Shown: in pieces, positions 1-7,837 of the stretch
Numbering within the stretch: the first letter of the stretch is position 1
Layout of the letters: every line of letters begins with the position of its first letter
NCBI GenBank assembly: GCA_965248495.1
Contig: CBDFJL010000003.1
Location: 1,984,001 to 2,048,000, forward strand
Direction of reading: 5' to 3'
Length of the DNA stretch: 64,000 bases
Source: CAUYXS01 sp965248495
Lineage (GTDB): Bacteria; Chloroflexota; Dehalococcoidia; Lucifugimonadales; Australimonadaceae
Translations under genes and position numbers: made by a program
The notes under the pieces: generated by a model
Seen by the model: only the letters and a program-made list of their open reading frames with translations
The model's database searches: none
Told to the model about the DNA's origin: nothing

Positions 1-1
1 G

Positions 2-1021
2 ATGTACCCGACCGCCGAGCATGGGGGTGTCGTCTACGTCTGGATGGGGGAGACTGACCCCGTGCCGCTCGAAGAGGATCTTCCAGCAGAGTTGCTCCGA
101 CCTGACGTCCATCCCTACGTCCGCGTCAAAGAGTGGGAAACCAACTGGACCGAGCCCATCGCGCAGGGTGTGGACTTCCACGAAGGCTACCTGCACCGAA
201 TACAGCTGAGCTTGTTGCCCCTCTTCCCCAAGGAGCCCATCTGGGCCCGGTGGCTTATGAGCTTCACGCGGGTGGTCAACAAGAATTTAGGCTTCTTCAG
301 GCCCAAGATTGCCTACTACGGAGGCGTCGAGGTCGTCGACGAATCGGAGAACTACTTCGTGACCAAGGCCAAGGCGCCGGTCTTCGGTCAAGGCTTCTAT
401 CCAGGGGTCAACGCCAAGTGGCCCAACAAGATCTGGTGGCGCAAGCTCCGCTTGTCCCGGCGCAGGTCTGTGGTGTCAACGACGGACTCGAACTTCGGAA
501 GCAATAACGCACCGAGCTCGCTGCTGACAGGCAAGGCTTTTGACCATAGCGTCGAGCTACCGAGCAAGATCCGCTCGGTGGTCATGCCACAGAGCGTCCA
601 CCTGCGGTGGATGGTCCCGAAGACGATGGACGAAACGCGCGTGTGGACCTACACGATGTGCATCCGCCCACGCACGCCGTTCGGGCGCGCGTGGCAGAAC
701 GTCTGGTACTACTTCTGGCGCAAGTGGGCCATCGCCGTGGCCACCAACGAGAAGGAGGACCTAGCGACATTCATGAAGGGCAGGCTACGGTTCGACCTGC
801 CGCAGAAGCTTGGCCCGATGGACGCTGGTCTCATCTACTTCCGCCGGCACCTCGCCCGGCGGTCGCGTGACTTCAAGCGACTCGGCGGTGCCCACGGGAC
901 CGTGAGGGCTCTGCCCACACGGACGGCGCGCGAGTGGCGAGCGGCAGTCGAAGCCGGGCACCAGGAAAGCGTCGCACCGGACAACCGCCTCAAGGCTGAG
1001 ACCGAGACTGCGGCTGGGTGA
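2..1021 (+). CDS. Rieske-type oxygenase, C-terminal part (cut by window edge)
   Basis: The gene enters from the left edge; the visible 339 residues are the catalytic (SRPBCC-like) half and the Rieske cluster lies outside the window. It aligns along its whole length with the complete oxygenase at 4123-5499, sharing VWMGETDPVPLEEDLP, the iron-site segment QGVDFHEGYLHR and the end segment FDLPQKLGP followed by YFRRHLARRSRDF. It should be the terminal component of a mono- or dioxygenase that takes electrons from a ferredoxin. The ferredoxin and diiron-protein genes that follow, after a MarR regulator, suggest it belongs to the same oxygenase locus. Substrate cannot be told. The true start is not visible. 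Confidence 0.88.
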   Translation: MYPTAEHGGVVYVWMGETDPVPLEEDLPAELLRPDVHPYVRVKEWETNWTEPIAQGVDFHEGYLHRIQLSLLPLFPKEPIWARWLMSFTRVVNKNLGFFRPKIAYYGGVEVVDESENYFVTKAKAPVFGQGFYPGVNAKWPNKIWWRKLRLSRRRSVVSTTDSNFGSNNAPSSLLTGKAFDHSVELPSKIRSVVMPQSVHLRWMVPKTMDETRVWTYTMCIRPRTPFGRAWQNVWYYFWRKWAIAVATNEKEDLATFMKGRLRFDLPQKLGPMDAGLIYFRRHLARRSRDFKRLGGAHGTVRALPTRTAREWRAAVEAGHQESVAPDNRLKAETETAAG

Positions 1022-1108
1022 GCCCACCCACCCCTTAGACGGCTGGTCGAGATAGAGGAACACCAGCCGGGTGGGCACCCTCGGAGGCGAAGCGGCCCGC
1101 CCTTGCGA

Positions 1109-1648
1109 TTAGGGCAGGCTCGAAGCGACGACCCTCTCGCGATCGAGCAGTTGCTGCAAGAGCCGAGGTCCCGCGTAGTGCCGGTCAACCTGCTCGCCAT
1201 CCAACACCTTCGACAACAATGCCACGAGCGTGTTGGCCTCTTCGTCGGTCAGGTGCCTGGCGAAGTGTTGGACTACGCCCGCTCTGAAGTCGGGCGAGGC
1301 CGCCATCAGTTGTTCTTGCCCCTTCGGCGTCAGCACCGCAAATGCGGAGCGTCGGTCGTTGTCCGGCCGGTCGCGGCGCACCAGGCCAGCCCGAACCATC
1401 CCATCGATTCGGCGCGACAGCCCGCTTCGGCTCAGCAGCAGCACGTCCGCGAGCTCGTAGAGTTGCAGACGCTGGCCGGGGGTCTCGTTGAGGAACAAGA
1501 GGATGTAATACCAGGCCACCGGGAGCCGGTGAGCCTTGGCTAGGTGGGTTTCCAGCCCAGCGAGGACGCTCTTCTGCGTCCGCAGGAGGTCTTGCCATGC
1601 TCTGTGGTGCTGAGGTGGCCCGGAGGAGGGGGTGGTCATCTTTGTCAT
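1109..1648 (-). CDS. MarR-family transcriptional regulator
   Basis: A protein of about 179 residues with the MarR winged-helix pattern: a helical N-terminus, then LYELADVLLLSRSGLSRRID as the recognition helix region, followed by the wing RRDRPDNDRRSAFAVLTPKG with the DxR signature. MarR proteins are dimeric repressors usually released by aromatic or phenolic ligands. It is transcribed away from the ferritin-like/ferredoxin/Rieske operon starting at 1868, and a perfect inverted repeat lies on that operon's predicted start site, so it probably controls the operon. TTG (1651), ATG (1648) and ATG (1639) are all possible starts with no clear ribosome site; 1648 was chosen. Confidence 0.85.
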   Translation of the reverse strand: MTKMTTPSSGPPQHHRAWQDLLRTQKSVLAGLETHLAKAHRLPVAWYYILLFLNETPGQRLQLYELADVLLLSRSGLSRRIDGMVRAGLVRRDRPDNDRRSAFAVLTPKGQEQLMAASPDFRAGVVQHFARHLTDEEANTLVALLSKVLDGEQVDRHYAGPRLLQQLLDRERVVASSLP

Positions 1649-1734
1649 CAAGGCGCAAATCTACCACGCCGACCATGCCGTGGAGGGTGGCCACCACGGT
1701 GCTATTGGGAGGATTAGACCTTTACTCCGGCTGA

Positions 1735-1763
1735 TTGACAGAGGGGGGTCCCTCGGACACAAT
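1735..1763 (+). promoter_or_regulatory. sigma70-type promoter of the diiron/ferredoxin/Rieske operon
   Basis: TTGACA (1735-1740), a 17-base spacer and CACAAT (1758-1763, 4 of 6 to consensus) stand about 105 bases before the first gene of the operon. The perfect -35 box and ideal spacing make this the best promoter in the left part of the window. Confidence 0.6.
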
Positions 1764-1775
1764 TGCGCATGCAAT
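1762..1775. promoter_or_regulatory. candidate MarR operator
   Basis: ATTGC-GCAT-GCAAT is a perfect inverted repeat with 5-base arms and a 4-base centre. It overlaps the -10 box and the expected start site of the promoter at 1735-1763. MarR-family operators are commonly TTGC/GCAA palindromes in this position, and a marR-type gene diverges from here. Function is inferred from position and symmetry. Confidence 0.5.
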
Positions 1776-1867
1776 CGTGGGGTTTGAACGGCACAACCAC
1801 GCCGCTCTGCCAACCGCGAGCAAACGACTCCGCACGCCAAGAAGGCGGGGAGGTCCACGGAGGCTGG

Positions 1868-2617
1868 ATGGCGACCGTTGCTGAGAAACCCGGCGCCGAC
1901 TTGGCGAATGCGCTCTGGAAAGAGACTGAGGCTGAGGCTGCCCACACGCCGATGGACGAGGTGCTGGAGGCGGCATCCCGGGGCGAAATATCGGACGACG
2001 GGTACTTTCATCTTCTAGGGGATCTGTGGGTTCTCAAGAGGATGATGTACTACGTGTACGGCTCCTGGGCGATGGGGCTGAACGTCAACGAATACCCGCC
2101 GACGGTGGCGTACCTGCTGAGCAAGCAGATCTACGACGAGTCGACCCACGAGATGCAGTACGTGGACGAGATACTGCGCCGCAAGTGGGCACGCACGCAG
2201 CAGGCAGCGTTCCGGCACCCGTACGGCCAGTTCTCCATGTCGACCCAGGTCGCCAGCTACATCTTTTCACTTCGAGGGCTCGCCAACTTTGCCCAGAACG
2301 TCCGGATCGCGGGGCTGAACCTCGGACCGAAGGTGCTGGAGCTGGCATGGCTCGAGCGCTTCGGCCAATCGCTGCCGGACGAGCGCATACGTGCGCTGTT
2401 CGCAAGCCAAGTGGCCGAAACCCGGAGCCACGTGTACATGGGTCGCGTTATCGTGGAGAGGTACGTACAGAAGCCCGTGGACCACGAGATAGCGAGGATT
2501 GAGTGGGACGTCATTAAGAAGTCCTACTGGGGCGCCATGGAAGAGATCGCCGGCCACGCCCTCGGGCGAGCGTCGGAGGTGCCCTCTCAAGAGAACGTCC
2601 CGGAAGACGTGGACTAG
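1868..2617 (+). CDS. ferritin-like diiron protein (PaaA/PaaC/BoxB-like superfamily)
   Basis: A 249-residue, mostly helical protein. It shows an ExxH element in IYDESTHEMQY and a second acidic/His helix in QVAETRSHVYMG, the layout of diiron carboxylate oxygenase or ferritin-like proteins, though the second element is E-x3-H rather than E-x2-H. Ring or CoA-thioester epoxidases of this superfamily need electron-transfer partners, and a ferredoxin gene follows at once. The ATG at 1868 was chosen because GGAGG precedes it by about five bases; the frame is open upstream to 1763 but that part falls inside the promoter. A second ferritin-like gene (2982-3728) lies in the same operon, so the two may form a heteromer. 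Exact reaction unknown. Confidence 0.65.
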   Translation: MATVAEKPGADLANALWKETEAEAAHTPMDEVLEAASRGEISDDGYFHLLGDLWVLKRMMYYVYGSWAMGLNVNEYPPTVAYLLSKQIYDESTHEMQYVDEILRRKWARTQQAAFRHPYGQFSMSTQVASYIFSLRGLANFAQNVRIAGLNLGPKVLELAWLERFGQSLPDERIRALFASQVAETRSHVYMGRVIVERYVQKPVDHEIARIEWDVIKKSYWGAMEEIAGHALGRASEVPSQENVPEDVD

Positions 2618-2646
2618 GCTCGTAAAGTAGCGCAAGAGGCTCCACG

Positions 2647-2949
2647 ATGACCCAAAAGACCGAGCGGCCGCTGATCAAGATAGACCACGAGAAGTGCACC
2701 GAGTGCCGGATGTGCTACGTGGTCTGCCGCGAGATCAACATCAATGCCGTGGTGATCGACCCACAGTCCCAACACCGGTTCGAAATTGATGAGCGATGCA
2801 CCTTCCCCGGATGCACCGTCTGCTTGATGTACTGCCCTGCCCCGGGGTCCATCTTCGAGGTGGCAACCGGCAGGTCCTTGGTCCCGCCGCCGTTGGAGAT
2901 GTGGGCAGACGATAAGCGGTGGCCACGGAAGCCAGCGGCGAACAGATAG
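2647..2949 (+). CDS. 2[4Fe-4S] ferredoxin
   Basis: A 100-residue protein with two iron-sulfur motifs: CTECRMCYVVC (C-x2-C-x2-C-x3-C) near residue 18 and CTFPGCTVCLMYCP (C-x4-C-x2-C-x3-C) in the middle, ending in CPAPGS. The wider first gap of the second motif is unusual but still compatible with a [4Fe-4S] cluster. It sits 29 bases after the first ferritin-like gene and just before the second, so it most likely feeds electrons to one of these proteins or to the Rieske oxygenase downstream. The C-terminal 30 residues are Pro/Arg/Lys-rich. Confidence 0.85.
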   Translation: MTQKTERPLIKIDHEKCTECRMCYVVCREININAVVIDPQSQHRFEIDERCTFPGCTVCLMYCPAPGSIFEVATGRSLVPPPLEMWADDKRWPRKPAANR

Positions 2950-2981
2950 CTGGGCCAACCAGTTCCCAGGAGCAGAATGAA

Positions 2982-3728
2982 ATGCACCCGATCCTTGATC
3001 GTTTCTTGAGCGACTTCGTCTACCCCACGGGGTTCAGCGGGCCCGGATACGAATTTCGCATGCGCCAGACCGAGCGAATGGTCCCCATCTGGGAGAAGGC
3101 CGTCGCAAACACCGAGAAAACCACGATAGAGAACCTCGAACGGCCAACCGACGAGTGGAAGAAGTTTCGAGGGCTCGGAGGGTACTCAGGTGAGGGCCCT
3201 CACATGTCAATCAAGCAGATGTCCACGCAGCTGCACAACATCCCGGTGCCGATGCAGGAAAAGTACATCGACATCCAGCGTATGCACGCCCGCCAGATCC
3301 TCGATGAGGTGCGTCACGGGCAGCTCCACTGCGACGTCTTGCTCCGAGGCGGTTGGATCGAAAACGAAGAGGAGTTGATGAATATCCCGCGGGCAGCAGC
3401 GCAGGGCAACCTGGCCTATTTTGGTCTTACGGCCATGTTCCCGCATGTCCATCCCCTCGCACGGGCTGCACAGCATTACTTCTTCGAGGGCGTTGCGTGC
3501 TTGGGCATCGCGACCGCCATCAGCATGACTGACGATCCCATTACGCTTCACGAGAACTTCAGTCAGCGCGACGAGGAGATGATGCATTTCCTCAAGGGCA
3601 AGTACAAGATCGACGCCTACGCTCTGACTCCTGAGGACCAGGCGCCCATAGAGGAGGTCTTCGACTTCCTGCTCGCGCCCTTCGCATCTACAGCCCAGCG
3701 GCTCCGAGAGGATCCGGCGCCCATCTAG
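2982..3728 (+). CDS. second ferritin-like diiron protein
   Basis: A 248-residue protein with two good ExxH helices: ILDEVRHGQLH in the middle and RDEEMMHFLKG near the C-terminus, the metal-binding pattern of diiron carboxylate proteins such as PaaA-type epoxidase subunits. An AGGAG stands nine bases before the ATG at 2982; a GTG at 2919 is an alternative that would overlap the ferredoxin gene by 31 bases. It is encoded between two ferredoxins. With the 1868 gene it may form an oxygenase pair in which this subunit carries the better conserved site. Family assignment is from motifs and context only. Confidence 0.65.
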   Translation: MHPILDRFLSDFVYPTGFSGPGYEFRMRQTERMVPIWEKAVANTEKTTIENLERPTDEWKKFRGLGGYSGEGPHMSIKQMSTQLHNIPVPMQEKYIDIQRMHARQILDEVRHGQLHCDVLLRGGWIENEEELMNIPRAAAQGNLAYFGLTAMFPHVHPLARAAQHYFFEGVACLGIATAISMTDDPITLHENFSQRDEEMMHFLKGKYKIDAYALTPEDQAPIEEVFDFLLAPFASTAQRLREDPAPI

Positions 3729-3822
3729 GTTCGCAGAGGGCTTCGTAGCGCTAAGGACCCCCCGCTGGCCGCAGGTTCTGAACGGCCACCGATCGGAGTC
3801 TTGCATTGGTGAGGGAGATAGA

Positions 3823-4026
3823 TTGAAGGTAAAGATTGATTTGGGCGTATGTATCGCGTGCGGAATCTGCCGCGAAGTTTGTCCGGAGCACGCCATACAT
3901 CCGAAACTGCTGGACAACCACCACTGGTTCGAGGTGGTGGAAGCGGAGTGCACGGGATGCGGGGAATGCCTTGGGTATTGCCCGGAGCCCGGCTCCCTCG
4001 TGGAGTACGAGCCCGCCGCCGTGTAG
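3823..4026 (+). CDS. small 2[4Fe-4S] ferredoxin
   Basis: A compact 67-residue bacterial-type ferredoxin with two canonical motifs, CIACGICREVCP and CTGCGECLGYCP, both C-x2-C-x2-C-x3-C-P. TTG is the likely start, preceded by GAGGGAGA. It ends with CPEPGSLVEYEP, close to the CPAPGS of the ferredoxin at 2647, suggesting related origin. It lies 96 bases before the complete Rieske oxygenase and is the natural candidate for that enzyme's electron donor, although Rieske oxygenases more often use [2Fe-2S] ferredoxins. Confidence 0.88.
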   Translation: MKVKIDLGVCIACGICREVCPEHAIHPKLLDNHHWFEVVEAECTGCGECLGYCPEPGSLVEYEPAAV

Positions 4027-4122
4027 AGAACGTCGAGGACACGAGCCGGAATGAACGCGCGGTGCCGGGGCGAGCACGAGTCAGTGTGCCCCTCTGCACC
4101 CAGCACGAAGGGTGGCAACGAG

Positions 4123-5499
4123 ATGACGCAACGCAACGGTGAGAGCCCGCAACGAGTCCACGACGCCGACGATGCCGCCAAAGAGGCATGGGGGGCTTCC
4201 CAGATCGGCCCATTCGACTACGTGCCCAAGCTCGGCTTCCGTGAGTACTGGTACCCCGGCGTTTGGGCCAAGCAGGTGGGGAGGCGCAAGCCGACATTGG
4301 TCACGATGCTCGACCAGGACATCGTCTTCTTCCGGGCGAGTGACGGCAGCGTTGCCGCGCTAACGGATTGGTGCCCGCACCGTAACGCCCGTTTGTCGTT
4401 GGGCGTGAGCGAGTTCCCCGGCACGATCACGTGCCCCTACCACGGCTACACGTTCGACAGCACCGGCCAGTGTGTCGCTGGCCTCATCGACCACCCCGAA
4501 TCACCCGTCGTCGCCAAGATGAAGGCGCGACACTTTCCGACGCAGGAGTTCAAGGGCATCGTCTTCGTCTGGATGGGGGAGACCGACCCGGTCCCCCTCG
4601 AGGAGGACCTGCCCGTGGAACTCACCGACGAGCGCAATGACCTCTATACGCGGATGAAGGTCTGGGAGACGAACTGGACTGAGCCGGTCAACCAGGGCGT
4701 CGACTTCCACGAGGGCTACCTGCACCGCAAGCAATTCGCGTCTCTTGGCGGGAGCAGGTTCAAGTTCCACGCCCTCTTCGACAAGAGTTTCGGCTTCTTC
4801 CGCGAGCGCATGTCCTTCTATGGAGGAGTACGAGTCGACACGGAGGGGGACAACTTCTACACCCTCAACCCAGCGGCTCCCCGATCAGGACCTCAGTACC
4901 ATCCAGGAGTCAACGCCAGCTGGCCTCAGAAGCGCTGGTGGCAGTTCTTGAAGGCTCGCCGGCGGGGGCCGGCGGCCAACGGGGCCGGGCCCGCGCGTCA
5001 GAGCCTCATGGGCACTCCTCCGTTCCAACACGCTGGCCAGCTTCCATCGATCATCCGTGTATTCGGATCCGGGCCGCCCATGTCGGTCCACACGCGTTGG
5101 ATGGTCCCCATCACGGTGGACCTCACACGGACGTGGACCTTCACCATAGGCCGGCGCCCGAAGACGTGGCCGGGGCGGCTGTGGAAGAACGCCTGGTACT
5201 ACCTGTGGCGCAAGCCTTCGGTAGTGGTCCGCACCAACGAATGGGAGGACCTGGTGGTCTTCATGCGCGATCGGTTGCGCTTCGACCTGCCACAGAAGCT
5301 CGGACCGATAGACACCGGCGTCATTTATTTCAGGCGCCACCTAGCTCGTCGTTCGCGCGACTTCCAGCGCCTCGGGGGTGCGCACGGCACTGTGAAGGCG
5401 CCGCCTACCCGCACCGCCGACGAATGGCGGGCAGCCGTCGCCGCTGGCCTAGACGTCGACGCAGCCCCGGACAATCGTGTAGCGGCCGAGGCGGGGTAG
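4123..5499 (+). CDS. Rieske-type oxygenase, terminal component
   Basis: A complete 458-residue oxygenase. The Rieske [2Fe-2S] ligands are C84-x-H86 and C104-x2-H107 (17 residues between). The mononuclear iron site is in QGVDFHEGYLHR: D194, H196 and H201. D-x-H-x4-H is one residue shorter than the usual D-x2-H-x4-H, and the paralog at 2-1021 has the same spacing, so it is not a sequencing slip. No beta subunit lies nearby, so it is probably a homotrimeric (KshA/phthalate-oxygenase-like) enzyme. ATG at 4123 is chosen; the frame is open to 4051, but that extension has low-complexity, unrelated sequence. It closes the operon of ferredoxins and diiron proteins. Substrate unknown; ring or steroid-like compounds are plausible. 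Confidence 0.9.
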   Translation: MTQRNGESPQRVHDADDAAKEAWGASQIGPFDYVPKLGFREYWYPGVWAKQVGRRKPTLVTMLDQDIVFFRASDGSVAALTDWCPHRNARLSLGVSEFPGTITCPYHGYTFDSTGQCVAGLIDHPESPVVAKMKARHFPTQEFKGIVFVWMGETDPVPLEEDLPVELTDERNDLYTRMKVWETNWTEPVNQGVDFHEGYLHRKQFASLGGSRFKFHALFDKSFGFFRERMSFYGGVRVDTEGDNFYTLNPAAPRSGPQYHPGVNASWPQKRWWQFLKARRRGPAANGAGPARQSLMGTPPFQHAGQLPSIIRVFGSGPPMSVHTRWMVPITVDLTRTWTFTIGRRPKTWPGRLWKNAWYYLWRKPSVVVRTNEWEDLVVFMRDRLRFDLPQKLGPIDTGVIYFRRHLARRSRDFQRLGGAHGTVKAPPTRTADEWRAAVAAGLDVDAAPDNRVAAEAG

Positions 5500-5558
5500 T
5501 TGTTCCGAGAGGGGCTCGTCGGTCCTCTACAGCAGGACCGATACCAGCTCGGGAGGGA

Positions 5559-5630
5559 ATGCGTAAGAACCTAGTCCAGGTGGATGACGCCATCCGCAAG
5601 ATCCGAATGCTGGGAGTGGCGCCCGGCTAG
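5559..5630 (+). CDS. possible 23-residue peptide
   Basis: A short frame with a GGGAGGG directly before the ATG, encoding a basic helical peptide (ending RMLGVAPG). The ribosome site is too close (2 bases) for good initiation, so this may be a remnant or chance frame in the space between the oxygenase and the small membrane protein. Confidence 0.15.
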   Translation: MRKNLVQVDDAIRKIRMLGVAPG

Positions 5631-5678
5631 CTACATGGGCCCTCCGTTCTGGGTTCGGACGGCTAGGAGGAGTTGGCC

Positions 5679-5915
5679 GTGGGCAAGGGCCTTCTGGACC
5701 CGGAGAGCTCGGAGTGGCGCAAAGAGAATCTGAGGCGCTTTGGGTCGTTCACACCGCACCCCGGTGCGGAGCCCATGGGATCAGAGGATGCCCAGTCCAC
5801 CCTGTATGCCGACACGAGCGGTTGGAAGAAGTTCCTGGCCTTCCACCTGATGGTGGTTGCCATGGTGGCAGTCGTGTTTGGCCTCTTCCTTCTATTCATC
5901 ACCATCATTAGCTGA
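5679..5915 (+). CDS. small single-pass membrane protein
   Basis: A 78-residue protein with a hydrophilic N-terminal half (EWRKENLRRFGSF) and one C-terminal membrane helix rich in V, M, A, F and L ending ITIIS. AGGAGG lies eight bases before the GTG at 5679, which is preferred to the TTG at 5673. It is the last plus-strand gene of the oxygenase locus, about 180 bases after the Rieske gene. No family recognised. It could anchor oxygenase components to the membrane, but that is only a guess from position. Confidence 0.55.
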   Translation: MGKGLLDPESSEWRKENLRRFGSFTPHPGAEPMGSEDAQSTLYADTSGWKKFLAFHLMVVAMVAVVFGLFLLFITIIS

Positions 5916-6115
5916 AGGGACTGGCAGGCCCGATCCTGGGCACGCCTACGGCGCTCGCGGCGCGGGCCGGGGGACAGCATCCGGCCCCTACCGCACACAC
6001 TCCAACGCAGTCCGTCCCTCACCACGCCAGATCTACGGCTGGGCTCTCGTTAGGATCGCGGTGGTAAGCGGCGCGTTTCATGATCTCAGACAAGCCGGTG
6101 GGACGATGGTCGTTG

Positions 6116-7414
6116 CTAGCCTGCTTCAGACGCCTCTCGCTGGACCGGCTGGACGGCGAATATGAACGCGGCGCAGGTGGCCCAGGCCACGGCAAGGATG
6201 ATCATCCCGAGGGTATAGCTGCCGGTCAGGTCGAAGATGCTGGACATCATGAGCGGGCCCGCCGCGGCGCCAACAGTCGTCAACGGCACAACGACACCAG
6301 TGATCGCGCCCAGGTGGGCACGGCCAAAGTAGGTAGGCCACATGATGGGATTGAGCACCACGATGCCGCCGACGGCGTAGCCGGTCATTGCGGAGACGAG
6401 GATGAGCAAGGGGTAATAGCCGATGACCATCGGCAGGAGCAGCATGACGGGGACGGCGTAGAGCGCCAGGGCGATGAGGGCAACCCGGGGGTGGCTGCGC
6501 TCCGCCAGGAAGCCCCAGCCAAAGCGCGCGAGCATGGACATGAGCCCATAGACGGTGAAGGCCGCGGCGGCGGCCTGGCCCGAGTAGCCGCTGTCCATGT
6601 ACCAGGAGATCATGCTCGCGGGCAGACCTACGACGGACAGGCTCGCCGCGGTAAGCCCCAGCGCGATGAACCAGAAGGTCCTGGTGCGCACGGCTTGCCC
6701 CATCGTGAGGCTTCGCGTCTCAGATAGCGCGCCCGTCGGCGCAGTAGTGGCTGATGCGGCCAGAGCGCCGTCGGGCAGCAGGCCCACATCCTCGGGCTGG
6801 CGGCGCACCAAGTAGGCGAAGGGAACGGTGAAAGCGAAGCTGGCAAGGGCGATGACCACCCAGGTCATCCGCCAGTCGGTGGCGTTGACGAGGGCGGTGA
6901 GAGGCAGGGGGATGACAAAGGCGGCCGCGCCGCCCGCGGTGGTGGCGAACGCCAGGGCCCGGCCGCGCTGACGGATGAACCACTTGGGTACGATGGCGGA
7001 GGTGATAACGAAGGACTGTCCCAGGGAGGCGAACCCTCCGAAGATGCCGAAGTAGAGCAGCCATTGCCATTCGTGGTCGGCGGTAGAAGCGAGGATGACC
7101 GTCCCTGCAGTGAGCATGCCGCTCGTCGCCATCATGATCGGAGAGCCGAATTTGCGGTCGAGGAAGTGGCCTACCAGGGGGGTTCCAATAGCAGCGATGA
7201 CGGCGCGGATAGTGAGCGGGAGGAACAGGCTGGAACGGCTCCAGCCCAAGTCGTCCGCCATGGGCCCTGCCAGGACGGAGAGACCCCACAGGGCGATGAT
7301 GGCGTTGACGAAGTTGGCTTGGAAGAGAACACCAACGATGACCCAGCCGTAGTAGACCGGCACCCGGGCCTGCCATGGGCGTCGGCCGAGGCCGTTGGCC
7401 GCCTTCCGCTCCAA
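6116..7414 (-). CDS. MFS transporter (oxalate/formate antiporter or monocarboxylate type)
   Basis: A 432-residue protein with about twelve hydrophobic segments. YYGWVIVG near the N-terminus and the loop LVGHFLDRKFGSP (the G-x3-D-R-x2-G motif of MFS proteins) point to the OFA/monocarboxylate-porter branch, which carries small organic acids. It starts with TTG at 7414 without a strong ribosome site. It is transcribed toward the oxygenase operon and may import substrates or export acidic products. There is no sign of disruption. Confidence 0.82.
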   Translation of the reverse strand: MERKAANGLGRRPWQARVPVYYGWVIVGVLFQANFVNAIIALWGLSVLAGPMADDLGWSRSSLFLPLTIRAVIAAIGTPLVGHFLDRKFGSPIMMATSGMLTAGTVILASTADHEWQWLLYFGIFGGFASLGQSFVITSAIVPKWFIRQRGRALAFATTAGGAAAFVIPLPLTALVNATDWRMTWVVIALASFAFTVPFAYLVRRQPEDVGLLPDGALAASATTAPTGALSETRSLTMGQAVRTRTFWFIALGLTAASLSVVGLPASMISWYMDSGYSGQAAAAAFTVYGLMSMLARFGWGFLAERSHPRVALIALALYAVPVMLLLPMVIGYYPLLILVSAMTGYAVGGIVVLNPIMWPTYFGRAHLGAITGVVVPLTTVGAAAGPLMMSSIFDLTGSYTLGMIILAVAWATCAAFIFAVQPVQREASEAG

Positions 7415-7837
7415 CTCAGCCTAGCCCGCTGTAGCCGTGGTGACGGCGGCCCCGTAGGGGTGAGTCAGCCGGGCTTCGCATCGGTTGCCTCCATGCCCCG
7501 AACGACGCGTCCCCGCTGCTGACAGCGTGAAAGCGTCGGGTCGTGGCATTCTCAGTCATTGGCCAGCAAGAGTACCCGCTCCAAGCACGCCAAGGAGCAC
7601 GAGGACGCCGCGCGGGCCCCTTTCGCCACCGCCCCTGGCCTGCCCTCAACCGTTTGAAGCCGGTCACGGATCGCCACAACGTCCCTAACGAGCGGGGGCC
7701 TACCTTCTCGGGGAGTGGGCCCGGGGTCTTAGAAGCCTGCCCTGGGCCCTCAGCGCTACTCACCGCGGTCACCCGGGTATCCCGGTGACCTTCGTTTGAG
7801 TCGTCGCACCCGACCGGCTAGCCGAACGGACCGTCCC
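7415..7837. other. intergenic stretch, no gene seen
   Basis: About 420 bases between the MFS gene and the end of the epimerase gene. Both neighbours are on the minus strand, so it should carry the promoter of the MFS gene. No convincing coding frame, RNA or strong promoter box was recognised. Confidence 0.4.

Noticed and set aside
3207..4181. 324-residue minus-strand frame across the second ferritin-like gene and the small ferredoxin
   Set aside because: Both plus-strand genes have clear metal motifs; the antisense frame has none and spans gene boundaries.
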